In this document: positions 47,312-57,934 of the stretch, piece after piece
How the letters are laid out: each line of letters opens with the position of its first letter
Position numbering within the stretch: the stretch's first letter is position 1
Assembly: GCA_024811115.1 (NCBI GenBank)
Contig: JAKOGH010000479.1
Coordinates: 1-59,947, forward strand
Reading direction: 5' to 3'
Length of the DNA: 59,947 nucleotides
Source of the DNA: Terana coerulea
Lineage: Eukaryota; Basidiomycota; Agaricomycetes; Polyporales; Phanerochaetaceae
The notes under the pieces: generated by a model
The model's input: the letters and a program-made list of their open reading frames with translations, nothing else
Database searches by the model: none
What the model was told of the DNA's origin: nothing
Position numbers and translations under genes: made by a program

Positions 47312-47989
47312 GACTAGTTTCGCTACACTGCGCCAACTGCAGTGACACTCTGTTGGATCTGTGCATGTGCAGTATATTGTGGGTCAGTGACTAGACATGA
47401 TACTCTGCAAATCTCAGCACAAAACCTACGTCTTAAATAGAAGGTGCTCACCATAAAACATCCCGAACAATGCACGTCATTCCCGCTTCATTGCGCCTCA
47501 CCACAGCAGAGTCGTGTGCAATGCACTAAAAACCTCCCGCCAAACTGCGACATTTGCTCACAAAGTGATAAGGCGGGAGTCGAGGTGGAGCATTTGCTTG
47601 GGCTTTCGGTGGGCAAAGTACCTAAAAGGTAAGCTATTGTTCACTTTCTGAGACAGCTTACCTCTTGCTTCACGCCATAGCGGCACGCATCCGTTATATG
47701 GGTGGTAGATGAATACATTTAGATATACTTTGGACAGCAGGACGGCACTGATGATACAATGGTGAGGATGCCTGCTCACCGAGAGTACAAGAACGCGTCA
47801 GCGTCACCAGCGGTGGTGTAAAGGCGGGAGGAAAGCTGTGACTGTAGATGTCATCACTCCGAGACTGCATGGGGGCACCCTAAGGCACGCCACATGCTGC
47901 CCCAGAGTGCCCTAGGGCAGATGCCCGAATGATGCCGTCGGAGCAGGGCTGCCCTGCTCCGCGAGGGCCCCGACTCTGTGGCAATACTA
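47312..47989 (-). other. 5' non-coding part of the hAT element
   Basis: Between the transposase start and the right element end there is no convincing frame. From 47860 the DNA turns GC-rich with inverted words (gagcagggctgccctgctcc, a perfect palindrome at 47941-47960) that belong to the hAT terminus. Confidence 0.4.
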
Positions 47990-48500
47990 ATTCACTCTCA
48001 GGTAAATCGCCAAAGGGGTCCCTGAGTCGGATACAATTGCATAAGTTATATCTTCTTCCTTACTTTCACAATGTGCCTCTGAGGCGACCGGCTTGATGAA
48101 CTGCCTGATCCGAACAATCCTCTCAACCATAAAGCTGAGCAGTAAGGTCTTAGGGTTAGGGTACATAGTGTAGGAACAGCTTGTCCACAGCACGCGTATT
48201 TGGCAAATAGGGTCATTCCAAGGGAACTTAGGCTGAAGGCCGCGCAAAATTAGCTACGGAGGGCTTTGTAGGGGCTTTTGTGTCACCCAGAGCTAAACAC
48301 CCAAGGGTTTTCCTAATACAGATAGTACTCAGCGCCTGCGCGCATGCTTGTGCATCAGTTCCCGATGTGAAGGGTATCCAGCAGTTCGTCCCAACGATCA
48401 CAATTCCATCTTGATATCTTCTCGCTTGCGAACCTGCTTGGGGTTGTTTGACCATCACCGGCAACTTAAACAAGAAGCTGAGAGAACGTTTGAAGGTTCG
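47990..48500 (-). pseudogene. Unrecognised gene relic
   Basis: Two minus-strand frames read like coding text: 48473-48228 (GIVIVGTNCWIPFTSGTDAQ, CIRKTLGCLALGDTKAPTKP) and 48247-47987 (ICQIRVLWTSCSYTMYPNPK, then SFMVERIVRIRQFIKPV in the next frame). They may be one gene with a frame change near 48240. I do not recognise the family. Confidence 0.3.
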
Positions 48501-48573
48501 TCCGGCCTACACTGCTTACCATGCACTTGATTGCTCAAGACCCCTGACTGCATTGCTCACCGACTTGTAGGTC

Positions 48574-49520
48574 TTGTCAAGAGTCATGTCTGATTCCAAC
48601 TCAGATAGCGAAGGCGAAAAGTATTTCAAATGCTCGACCTTCTCGCTTGCCTCTTTATTCCATAGCAACTTTGAGTGGATTAACTTTGGCGAAGTAGATG
48701 ATGACAATGAAGTATACGCTGCCGGCGAGACATTAGACCCTCAGGCGGACTCAGTGTATCTGCACGGAGAGGAGTATTGCGATGTGTACCTGGAATTCTC
48801 AGTACTCGGAGCAATTCACCTGGAAGGGTGTTCTTTGACTCGGCGGTGGATTCTCCCAGCGTCTCCTCTTGCCACTGCCGGTCTTTGCAGGTTCAATAGT
48901 TATAAATTTTGGCTTCTGGTTGGGGTCTGTCGGATACGATCCGGTGCATCAACTCGAATAAGAGCGGGACATCCAGATGTTGAGAAGGCTCAGTGCTCAA
49001 GTCGGTGGCTTAGTGGACCTCTCTAAGCTACTGTCGGACTCGACCCCAACTCTACAAAGATTCGGATGGAAAGTAAACAAAACCACTGTAGGAGCGATGT
49101 AAGTTGCATGTTTCTTCTTCATGCCAACTGTATCTTATGCCAAACAATCACAGAACAATTGCGGTTTTCCGCTTACACGGCAGAAGGAGCTCAGGTTATG
49201 TTGGATGAATGTGCAGCAGATCCCATTTGGAAGGCCAGTCCAGGTCATATTTTGGCTTGAGTACTCTGCAAAGACTTCTGGGCCTGCGGGAGCTCAGTTG
49301 AAAGCCTACCCTATGAAGGTCATACTGCTTTGACTTTCACGCTGGCAGAGTTTGCCGGTTCGCGAGGCAACGAAGCGGGTAAGTGTGCATCTATCTGCAA
49401 GTGGCCACTTAGCTGATGGTATTTCATAGCCCCTTCCTAGCACCTTGCTGGCTGACTTCACCACTGGTGAATTGGACTTACAGTGTGGAGATCTGTACAT
49501 TGTATCTGTAGTATGCATTT
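48574..49520 (+). pseudogene. Unrecognised gene relic
   Basis: Starts MSDSNSDSEGEKYFKCSTFS (about 48586), acidic and serine-rich. A piece with LSAQVGGLVDLSKLLSDSTP, LQRFGWKVNKTTVGAM (about 48985-49095), an intron-like gap, then MLDECAADPIWKASPGHILA (about 49200-49257) and LADFTTGELDLQCGDLYIV (about 49448-49503) continue in changing frames. The text looks like one decayed gene of about 300 codons. No family is recognised. Confidence 0.4.
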
Positions 49521-49832
49521 TAGTTTTAGTTTTCAATAAACATTGCCTGTATTTTTATTTATAACCTCATATTATATAGTAACAGTACAAATTTATCAGG
49601 TGTGATGCACAGAGATGTGAAGAGCGTTGACCTGCCACCTGGCAAGTTTCAGACTCACAAAGCAAAGCAGCATCTACTGAATGCGCCGCTTCCAAGCTTT
49701 GGCCCTCAGACGCACTGTGGAATTGAATGCGAGCCGTAAGTTCTTGAGCCGATGGTCCAACGCTAACTGCACCGCCACCTCCTATTCGTCCGCTACCACA
49801 ACACACCATCTTCTACCGTCGCAATATCTAGC

Positions 49833-52800
49833 ATGAGCGGCGACGTCTTCAAGTGGGACTCCAACCTCAAGATCCTGGCGAGAAGTATGCCATTGCATGA
49901 GTGGAAAATATTTTGGCAGAAAATGAATCACTCAGTGAGTATTTCAACGAATGTACCTGCAGTGGCTTGGCTAAATACACCAAAGGCAGAGACAAGGCTC
50001 AGGGGCTGGTTGAGCAAACGTCCCGAACAGGCGTGCGACACCGAGCAGCTACGCTTCAAGTCAAGAGTAGTTCAATACGTCGATTTTCTGTGGGACAAAT
50101 CAAAAGTATACGGCAATGCAAAGTCAGTGATGAAAACCTCGCACCCAAGCATACCAAACAACGTATCAATCCTTGGCCTCGGTTCTTGCCGCCGCAGTAT
50201 TGCCACATCAAACTACGCAAGCATATGACAGATATCAAGCCTGAAGTTCAGTACTTACGACCTGTTACTGTTGTTAATCCGGTGTTCTTCGACAACTTGC
50301 GCAAGTGTCTGAGCTGCGGTTTGAAGAGCGTGCTGTAGAACTCATGGAACGCGACAGGGCACTGTGAAGTGCATGGTATTTCAGAAGAAGAAACTGCTCT
50401 CAGATATCAGCTTTGATGCTCGATGTGCACTCACTAAGCAAAAGCAGAAAGACGACGCATGCAACATTGCTTCGCTGACGACAAGTCCGGAATTCTGGCG
50501 CAATTATCAGTACTGGGAAATTCCTCGTAAGCACAGCTTTCCATTACTCACCTGAGCCCTGGTAGTCTTACAATGTCACGGGCGTAGGAGAAATTCCAAT
50601 CTTCTTCAGTCGCAGTGCCGTGACTTGCCCTCTATTCAACATCATTGTTCAGCTGCGGCTGACCGGCACGGCAGCAGGAATAGCAGAGCATATCTGTCGT
50701 GAGTTTAATCAGATGATACCACGTTTATTAGAGACTTACCACAGGTAACCAGAGCTCCACCTACTTGAGTATCATCAGCGACGGCTTGAATACCTCGAAT
50801 ATCTGCAGTCACATTTAGAGCAACCCGGGCAGACGCTCTGCCCTGCATACATCAAGCCGTTCTCGAAGCCACTTTCAACTGCAGTGGCAGCGGCTGGCGC
50901 CCCAAGGCTACAACAACACCTCTATCACCGACGACCTGGTCATGGACGTCTACGCCCACTTCTGCACCCAGACACGACAGCATGAATCAGAAGCATATAT
51001 GCAAACACTCACAGGTAGCTCACTTTTTTGTTTGATACCTTCTTCACTAACTACGCGTATAAAGGAATCTTCGTTTACTTGATGCAACATTCAAGTTAGC
51101 TTGAAAGGCTCGTGTCGTTAATAAAGACAACAACTACAAATCCCTGATGAAGGGTGGCTTGATCACTACCATCAATGAGTGCAATGAGGTCTTGACGTGG
51201 GTACGTTTAAGCCCGCACTCAGCTTGTTAATATAAGTGTCAGAATACTACTGACATACCTTCATTGCAGCACCTTTATCAGACGCAAGCAAATGCAGAGA
51301 TGGCAGAAATGCTTATGGGATACACACATCGTTGCGAAGAACTTGCCATCCCTCTGCCAGAAATGGTTGTTGCCAAAATTGCTGCCACATATGGAACGCA
51401 ATATTCGGCCGTCATGCCCGACGTGAAGGTCCTTCTTAATATTTACCACTTCAAGATGAGGTAAGTCTTCTCTTGTACTTGATCACGCTCAAACTTACAC
51501 TAAGTTGCCACTAGGTACCTGCTTGTTGTACTCAATAATACTAAGAATCTGAGGTACTCCGAAGTCGGGAACGCTATTGCGGATGCCATCTTGAAGCGTC
51601 GGTCGGTGAAAGGTACCCGGCACAGTATTGGCTAAAGAATGAGCAAGAGAGGCATTTGCGCACAGTATACGACCGATACTCGGAAGTTGGCGGTGTTTGG
51701 TCAGCTGTGGCTCCCATGGTAAGCATTCGGAGATCTGCATAGTGACTGAATTTTCCACTTACTAGTGACTACGATCTATTCTGGCACACGCACAACAGCT
51801 ATCTCATGTGGTTAAGGGCTGCTTGGCCCGCCCGCAAGATGACATTGTGTCCGATGGAAGTCGTATTGAAGGTTCTCATAAGTACTGGAACTCGCTTATG
51901 TGGTCGTGACACGCTCTGGCCTTGAGAACGTCCTGTATCTCAGCCATGACTACGTTCTTCAAAGAAATATCCATGCCATGTTCCGAACTGATGGCCGGCG
52001 CTTGGCGCTCCTTCGCCACCTCGACCTTTGGCTCTCACCACATCAGCCTTGTCAATGGCTTCAACAGTCTCTGGAATGAGATGCTGGGCAGGAAAAGAAG
52101 ACGGAAGAAAGATGACGGACTCACTTCTTTACCTGTCCTCAGCGCCGTCTCGAGCAATGAGACATTTGGTCTCATTGTCTCTCTGCATGCGTCCACTTTT
52201 GGCCGGCTTCATTAAGTTTGAAGATGTTGAGGATGAGGATCTGCAAGAGATTTGCCTTCACAGTGACTCGGACAACTTGAATGACGACCTGGAGTGTATA
52301 TTGCTACTCCAACAACTGAAGATTGATCCAGCACTTACCTTGCAACCGGAGAAACCTGGCCGTGTGTCATTCCCACTGGACAACGGCTCTACTCTGCGTG
52401 TTCTCCACTAGCTTGTAGAGAAATCAAGCCTTGAACCACATGCCAACTCTCAGGCTGGTGTTCATGTAATTGTGAGTTGTACATTTTTATGAAGTCTATA
52501 ATATGAATCTCATGTTATCCTGCTATTTGCTAGGATCTCACTTTGGAAGACGATTGTAGGGCAGTGCCCGTGGATTCCAAACAGCCATCTAGCTGCTCGA
52601 GCACCAGCGATAGTCAAGAAACAGAATTTTTCAAAGCTGCTGGCTTGGTCAGCAGTGCTGTTCATCAAGATGGCACGGTCGGTTTCCCTGCCCCCAACAT
52701 TTTTGCTGCTGTGACATCTGCAGTTGTAGCAAAGACAGCCGCAGCTCATACGCCCCACCATCACACCTATACAAGCGGCGCTAAATCCTCCCCAGGTTCA

Positions 52801-53660
52801 AGAAGAGGAAGAGTCTGATAGTGAGAGCGTGGAGAAAGCAAGAGATGTGGAAGATGAGGAGAATACGGAGGCACAGACAGCTGTGGCCTTAGCCGCTGAC
52901 TCACAATTAGGGAAGGGCGTCGACGCGGCCGCATCAACCATTGAGGCACCTGTCGCACCAAGTACTGTGGCAACAGCCGCATCGAGCACTGAGGCACCGA
53001 CCGTGAACGGGAGATGCCGATTCGAGGACAACACGTGGTGCAGATTTGACCCAGGACTCAGATTGTGCACACGGCAACACAGTATGCAAGCGTAAAGTTC
53101 CCGAGACAACAACAGTCTTTTCGGCGCTGGACAGTAATATTGCCAAGCGCACTCGCGTTGAAGCAGCTGCTGTCTCCAAGCACGCCCGGCAAGAACTAAG
53201 TCAAAAGCGTGAGTGTAGCCGATGGATTTTTATTTTGAAACTTGAAATACTGACCTTCGCATGTTTAGCATACAGCACTTCAGCATCGAAGTATTACTGA
53301 TCCTTCACCCACGGCAAAAGCTTTGCCGCCGAAGCTGCACCAGTTCTTTTCCCAGTTTTGTGGTCCCGCCGCTAAACTCCTGCCTTCGAGTTCCCATCCC
53401 AAGATTTTCAACACGAGCATTGACCCCGTTCTCAGAGGGTGTCCTGCCACAACCCCGGCTCGTCAGGCTTGGAGATATCTTGCGCGAAGGATCTGACAAT
53501 TGAGAAACTAATGGAGCAGTTACCCTGGACCAAGCTAACTCTAGGTCTCACTCACTCTGGCCTCCTATTCACCTTGTACACACAGATTGACGAGCGTGCT
53601 CTGAAGATCTCGGGCAAGGACAAGTACTTTCTTTTCATGGATATCAGGGCAGAGATGCAA
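49833..53660 (+). pseudogene. DDE transposase-like gene of Agaricomycetes, decayed
   Basis: Segments in order: a zinc-binding region (IKPEVQYLRPVTVVNP, CLSCGLKSVL, NSWNATGHCEVHGI at about 50235-50380); QRRLEYLEYLQSHLEQPG (about 50775); LLDATFK with the first Asp (about 51080), followed by a stop; NDN YKSLMKGGLITTI (about 51125-51170); NAEMAEMLMGYTHRCEELAI (about 51293); LPEMVVAKI at the place where related proteins as I remember them have VVDNC; VLLNIYHFKMR; DGSRIEGSHKYWNSLMW with the Glu (about 51853-51905); STFGSHHISLVNGFNSLWNE (about 52022). A Ser/Ala-rich tail follows. This resembles a widespread agaric family with a DDE-like core and a DUF6729-like zinc region; the name is tentative. The gene is cut at 53660 by the Gypsy LTR. 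Confidence 0.55.
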
Positions 53661-54221
53661 TGTATCACAAAACTCTAATACTCACCTGCTAGGAATGCTT
53701 TGAGGGGTTAGAGAGAGCAGGGGACTTTGAGTAAAGCGAGTAGAGGAGATATGAATCAACAATGTTGTTGAGTCTGGGGTATTAGCCCTCAGACCAGCCT
53801 CCTTATATACATGTGTAGAGACCCCAGACACTATCTAAGACCTCCAATACCATGTGCTGACTGATACAGTCAGGTGATCCATGACTAAGGCTCTAGAGCA
53901 TACCGCCACTCTAACTCCCTTATCAGATCTGACCTAGCTATCATGCTAACATCAACACTATCTAGATGTCCTAATCTAGCTACTGTACACTACCAGTACA
54001 CGATGTCATAGTGACCTCATAGTGAGGTCATAGTCTAGAACGAATCCAGAACTGATTCCATGATCCTATGTCCGTATGCGGCATATCCTGATAACCATGC
54101 GTCCATCGCATGGCCAACTGATCAGCATCTTGTAACGCTGTTGTGACAACTGGGTAACATGTCCCATGACTTGATGTTACACTCTAAGCGCTGTAAACTA
54201 GCGCTGAGGGAAATTGTAACA
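53661..54221 (-). repeat. 3' LTR of the Gypsy chromovirus
   Basis: On the minus strand it begins TGTTACAATTTCCC at 54221 and ends TTGTGATACA at 53661, giving TG..CA ends. A TATA box (tatataagg) lies near 53801-53809. A homologous solo LTR is at 37580-38141. The 5 bases at 53656-53660 (tgcaa) should recur beyond the missing 5' LTR. Confidence 0.87.
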
Positions 54222-54224
54222 TTA

Positions 54225-54236
54225 CCCCCTCCTTAG
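54225..54236 (-). promoter_or_regulatory. Polypurine tract of the Gypsy chromovirus
   Basis: Minus strand reads aaggaggggg immediately before the 3' LTR (only taa between), the expected site of plus-strand DNA priming. Confidence 0.8.
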
Positions 54237-54264
54237 GTTCGAGCTCCGTCGAGAATTTGCCAAT

Positions 54265-56931
54265 TTATTGTAGTCCGATTACTTCAATATCCACGTCCGC
54301 AATCCGTTTAATGATAAGCTGGGCCACCTGATCGCCAATTTGAACTGCAAAGTCGATGTCGCTGGTGTTTACAAGGGTTACTTGTATTTCGTCTTTGTAG
54401 TCACGGTCGATCACTTTGGTGATTGCTTCAATTCTTTCATTGGAAAGTCGGTTGCAAGACATAATTCAGCCACAAGTTCCACTCGGTAATTGAACTTTAA
54501 TGCCGATAGGCACTGTTGTTCTCGAGTTGGATTTAACTGTGTGTTTCTGATAGGCATGCAGCGTAAGTCCGGCTGCTTCTTTGGAGATCCGTGTAGGGGT
54601 TTGACCGCCAATGAGTTCGACTTGAAGCGTAGAGTCCCGTTGTAGTAGTATAGGTGTGACGTCTTCTTCGAACTCAACCGTTTGCGCAGCTTGTCGGTTC
54701 AGCTTGAGATAGTCTTGAACTGCTTTCTTAGCGTTTTGAAGTTGTCCTCGTCTTCCCAAGTGACTTCATCGCGTTCGAATCCTTTCCATTGGACCAGGTA
54801 TTGAGTTTTCTTACCGTGTTTGCGATGCTGCAAGATCTTCTCAACTTCCCACTCTTCCTGTCCTTTAACCATGACTGGCTTAGGCACAAGTGGTTTCTGT
54901 CCTGGTACGGAAGGATCGTTATAAGTGGCTAGCTTGCTGGCGTGGAATACCGAATGCATAGCTCGGTAGCGTGGTGGCATTTTAACCTTGAAGGTGACAG
55001 CGGACAACTGTTCGATGATTTCGAATGGTCCCTTGTACCGTGGGTTCAATGCACGCTCTGTAGTCTGGTAATCCGGTAGGTTGATAAGTACTTTGTCTCC
55101 GACTTTGAACGGCACGTTCTGGACGCCCGGTCGTAGTACCATTCCATATGCTCAGCAGCTAAGGTTAGAGCAGCTTTCGCCTGCTCTTGGGCCTCATGTC
55201 GCTGTTTTATGATGTCGTTGAGGTCTATGCTCTTGACCTGCTTGACTAGTGTAGGACCAGCTCGAAGATGTCGACCGTATTCCAAGAAGAACGGTGTCTC
55301 CTTGGACCCTTCGTGCCCAGTTATTGTACGCGAACTCCACTGTACTCAACAATGTAGACCAGTTATCAAGGTTGTACTCCACATAGCACCGAAGATACTG
55401 TTCCAGAATTTGATTCACACGTTCGGTTTGACCGTCCGTCTATGGATGATATGCCGTAGACATTGCCGAGTTGATACCAAGTAGCTTGCACCATTGCTGG
55501 AATAGTTCCGCTGCAAACTGAGTTCCTCGATCTGATATGATCTGAAGCGGCAGCCCGTGTGAGGGGTACACTCTGTCATACAATAGTTGTGACAGGTCTT
55601 GTGCCGAAAATTCATTCGTGATTGCATAGAAGTGCGCTTGCTTGGTAAGTCGACATACGACAATACAGATAGCGTTGTAACCATGTGACTCTGGTAAATG
55701 AGTGATGAGGTCGATTGTAATGATTTCCCATGGCCCATGAGGCACAGAATTCGGCATTAATGGTCTATAGGGCTGTTGTGGGGCGATTTTTCATCCGCTG
55801 ACACATATCGCAACCCGTAACATAGTTCTTGACAAATATTGACATGCCCGGCCACCAATAGTTTCTAGAGACTAGTTCGTACGTTTTCCACCTGCCAGGG
55901 TGTCCGGCTGATGGTAAGTCATGACGGATCTGTACAATTCCTCGTCTTAAATGATTATCTGTTGATGTAGGGATATAGATCTTGCCACTGAATAGCAGTA
56001 ATCCGTTCGTAGTTTCATTCCTTGAGGCTTTTTCCAAACTCTCTAGGTCCTGACTTTAATAATGACTTGTAGCCTTTCATAACATCATCTGATAGCAATG
56101 CTTCCTTGACCTCAATTAGGATTTGGTCGTCGTTAACAGGCGCTTCATGGGAAGCCTCAACAGCCTGGATGGTGAAATATTCCGGTTTGAGCAAAATTTG
56201 GTCTCGGTTGTCGAGCTTTACCCCTCCTCATGATCTGGCCTCCTGGACAGAAGGTCTTCAGCTTGCATTGTCTTTCCAGGGCTTGTGATGTAGAGAATAG
56301 TTGAATCGCGTTAGGTACAAAGCCTATCGCGCTTGTCTTCGTGTCAACTTTTGGGCCGTTCTGAAGTAAGTCAGATTCTGATGATTTGACCATACTTTGA
56401 ACTTTTCCGGATGTCCCTTTAAGTAGTGTCTGTACTCTTCCAATGCTTTTATGATTGCGAGTAACTCTTTATCGTAAATCTCATAATTATGTTTGTGTAC
56501 ATTGAGTGACTTCGGAGTGAAAGGCTACGGGGTGCCACATTTCGTCAGCAGGATCCCGTTCGCGACAGCACTGCACCGATTGCAAAGTCGCTTGCATCGG
56601 TTGACAGTATGAATGGGTTCTCATCATCCGGGAATACGTAGTATGGGTGCTGAAGTGAAGGCCTTTTTAGCGCCTCGAATGCCACTTGTTGGTCAGCTTC
56701 CCAAACCCAAGGTTGATCTTTCTTCATTAGATCTGTGAGTGGTCTGGCTAACTTGGCGAAGTCTTTAATAAACCTGCGATAGAAGTTCGCAAAGCCTAAG
56801 AAAGCCTGAACGTGTTTGACCTTTGTAGGTACTGGCCACTCAAGAACTCCTGACACCTTTGCAGGATCCATCGCTGATCGCTGGTAAGCGCCCTGAGCGG
56901 AAACCCCAGAAATTGCCTTTTTCGTCACCAC
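54265..56931 (-). pseudogene. Gypsy pol: RT end, RNase H, integrase, chromodomain, dUTPase
   Basis: In coding order: RT end (VKHVQAFLGFANFYRRFIKD, about 56830), RNase H (FILSTDASDFAIGAVLS, about 56600), the rest of RNase H in broken frames (56530-56150), the integrase zinc finger (GHPGRWKTYELVSRNYWWPG, CDMCQRMKN, about 55900-55780), the integrase core (IITIDLITHLP about 55725; ISDRGTQFAAELF about 55535), the GPF/Y-like part (NPRYKGPFEIIEQLSAVTFK, about 55045) and a chromodomain (TQYLVQWKGFERDEVTWED, about 54805-54750). A dUTPase-like domain ends the frame: EAAGLTLHAYQKHTV, VPIGIKVQLPSGTCG, then after a stop at 54463-54465 IDRDYKDEIQVTLVN and GDQVAQLIIKRI. Frame changes and stops break it into about eight pieces. 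Confidence 0.85.
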
Positions 56932-57014
56932 GCTCTACGATCGCTCTAGGACCCTGGACACCACCCCCAAAGCCCCGAGCCATTGACTTCCCGAACTACT
57001 CTCCCGAGATATCT
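56926..57014. other. Junction between the two Gypsy elements
   Basis: About 90 GC-rich bases separate the last chromovirus RT codons from the LTR start of the second element. They match neither by eye and may be part of either element or of a lost third one. Confidence 0.35.
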
Positions 57015-57619
57015 TGTAACGGCGCCCCTCCGTCACGTCAGTCCAGAGCCTGTGCAGTCCCTCGCAGCAGGCGGTCACCAGTCCGAAAGATGCGGGCCAC
57101 GTCAGCTCCGGCGAGCTCCTGCCCTGGACTTAGGCACGTACCTAACTACGACCAAGACAGCGACACTGCGTTGTGCGCCACCCCATAAGTCTTTCCCGCC
57201 AGGCGCACGGACGGTACTGACTGGTCCCGCACCGTGTTTCATAGGTGCTCGGTGCCTGTGTGGCGCACGGCATATCCTTGGTTAGTGTATCCCGACTCGG
57301 TCTTTCCTTATCCGTACCACTTTTGTATCCAAACCACTCCTTTATTCTCTGACGCGCCCATTAGCTCTGGCTGTTAGGTACCGAGCCCGTATAAATACTC
57401 TGTACATACTTTCTGCAAATACAAGTTACCTTTCTCCTCTTCACGCCCCGCTACGCGTTAAGACTACAAGTACATCGGTGCTTCTTAGGTATCCCGCTCA
57501 GTACTCGTCTCGCTCGTTGGCTGTGCGGTCTGACTCAACTTCGGAGTCTTGCCCGGTCCCTCGTACGTCGTCCCCGAAGTCTCTCAGCTTTGGTGCTCTC
57601 TCTCTCTATCCCCGTTACA
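57015..57619 (+). repeat. 5' LTR of the second Gypsy element
   Basis: Perfect 8-bp inverted ends TGTAACGG (57015-57022) and CCGTTACA (57612-57619). A TATA box TATAAATA lies at 57390-57397 with a pyrimidine-rich start region after it. The 3' edge is uncertain because the primer-binding site begins only about 190 bp later. Confidence 0.6.
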
Positions 57620-57828
57620 GACCTCGCCCGACCGTTACCTCCCCGAGGTCTTGGTCCCCGACTTCTGCTGGCACTTCGGCCGCAGAGCCAAGCGACGTCC
57701 CCACTCACACATAAAACTGCTCCCCGACTTCGGTGCTTTGGCCCGAGCCCGCTGTCTGTTGGGTTAGGGTTAGGTGATCGCACCTGAGGCATGGTGCAGC
57801 GTATTATTTTGGAGCCCACCGCGAGGGG
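57620..57828 (+). promoter_or_regulatory. Leader with telomere-like motif and primer-binding site
   Basis: tggagcccaccgcgagggg (57810-57828) has the form of a tRNA primer-binding site, which normally abuts the LTR. Here about 190 bp intervene, containing gggttagggttagg (57760-57773), two units of the fungal telomere repeat. Either the LTR is longer than I think or this is an insertion. Confidence 0.45.
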
Positions 57829-57934
57829 TTGATTTCGCGATTGCAACTCAACGGTCTACCAGTGCGACCCGAGGCTCCACTCGTGCCTCCGGGCCACCTA
57901 TCACCCCGTCAGTCAACAATCCTGACCTTATTCT

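Larger units (their letters stand above)
39588..47989. mobile_element. hAT element, decayed, split by an IS630/Tc1-like element
   Basis: The proposed ends are tagtgttgccgcggggcag (from 39588) and, inverted at 47989, tagtattgccacagagtcgg; both sides have the further subterminal match g-gcactctgggg / gagtgctctgggg about 70-100 bp inside. A broken hAT transposase gene reads from 47311 to 40832 on the minus strand. The flanks do not give an 8-bp duplication, so one edge may be wrong or the copy rearranged. Confidence 0.55.
53661..56925 (-). mobile_element. Ty3/Gypsy chromovirus, 5'-truncated, with 3' LTR
   Basis: The element is in minus orientation: 3' LTR (53661-54221), polypurine tract, then upstream (higher coordinates) dUTPase, chromodomain, integrase, RNase H and the end of reverse transcriptase. 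The reading stops near 56925, before the rest of RT, protease, gag and the 5' LTR, which are missing from the window and are replaced by GC-rich DNA of a second element. It was inserted into the DDE-like gene at 53660. Many frame changes make it inactive. Confidence 0.88.

Noticed and set aside
37580..56925. Solo LTR and chromovirus LTR as the two LTRs of one 19-kb element
   Set aside because: They are in opposite orientation, and the solo copy has its own near-duplication, so they are independent insertions.
57760..57773. gggttagggttagg as a chromosome end
   Set aside because: Only two units, with coding-type element DNA continuing on both sides.
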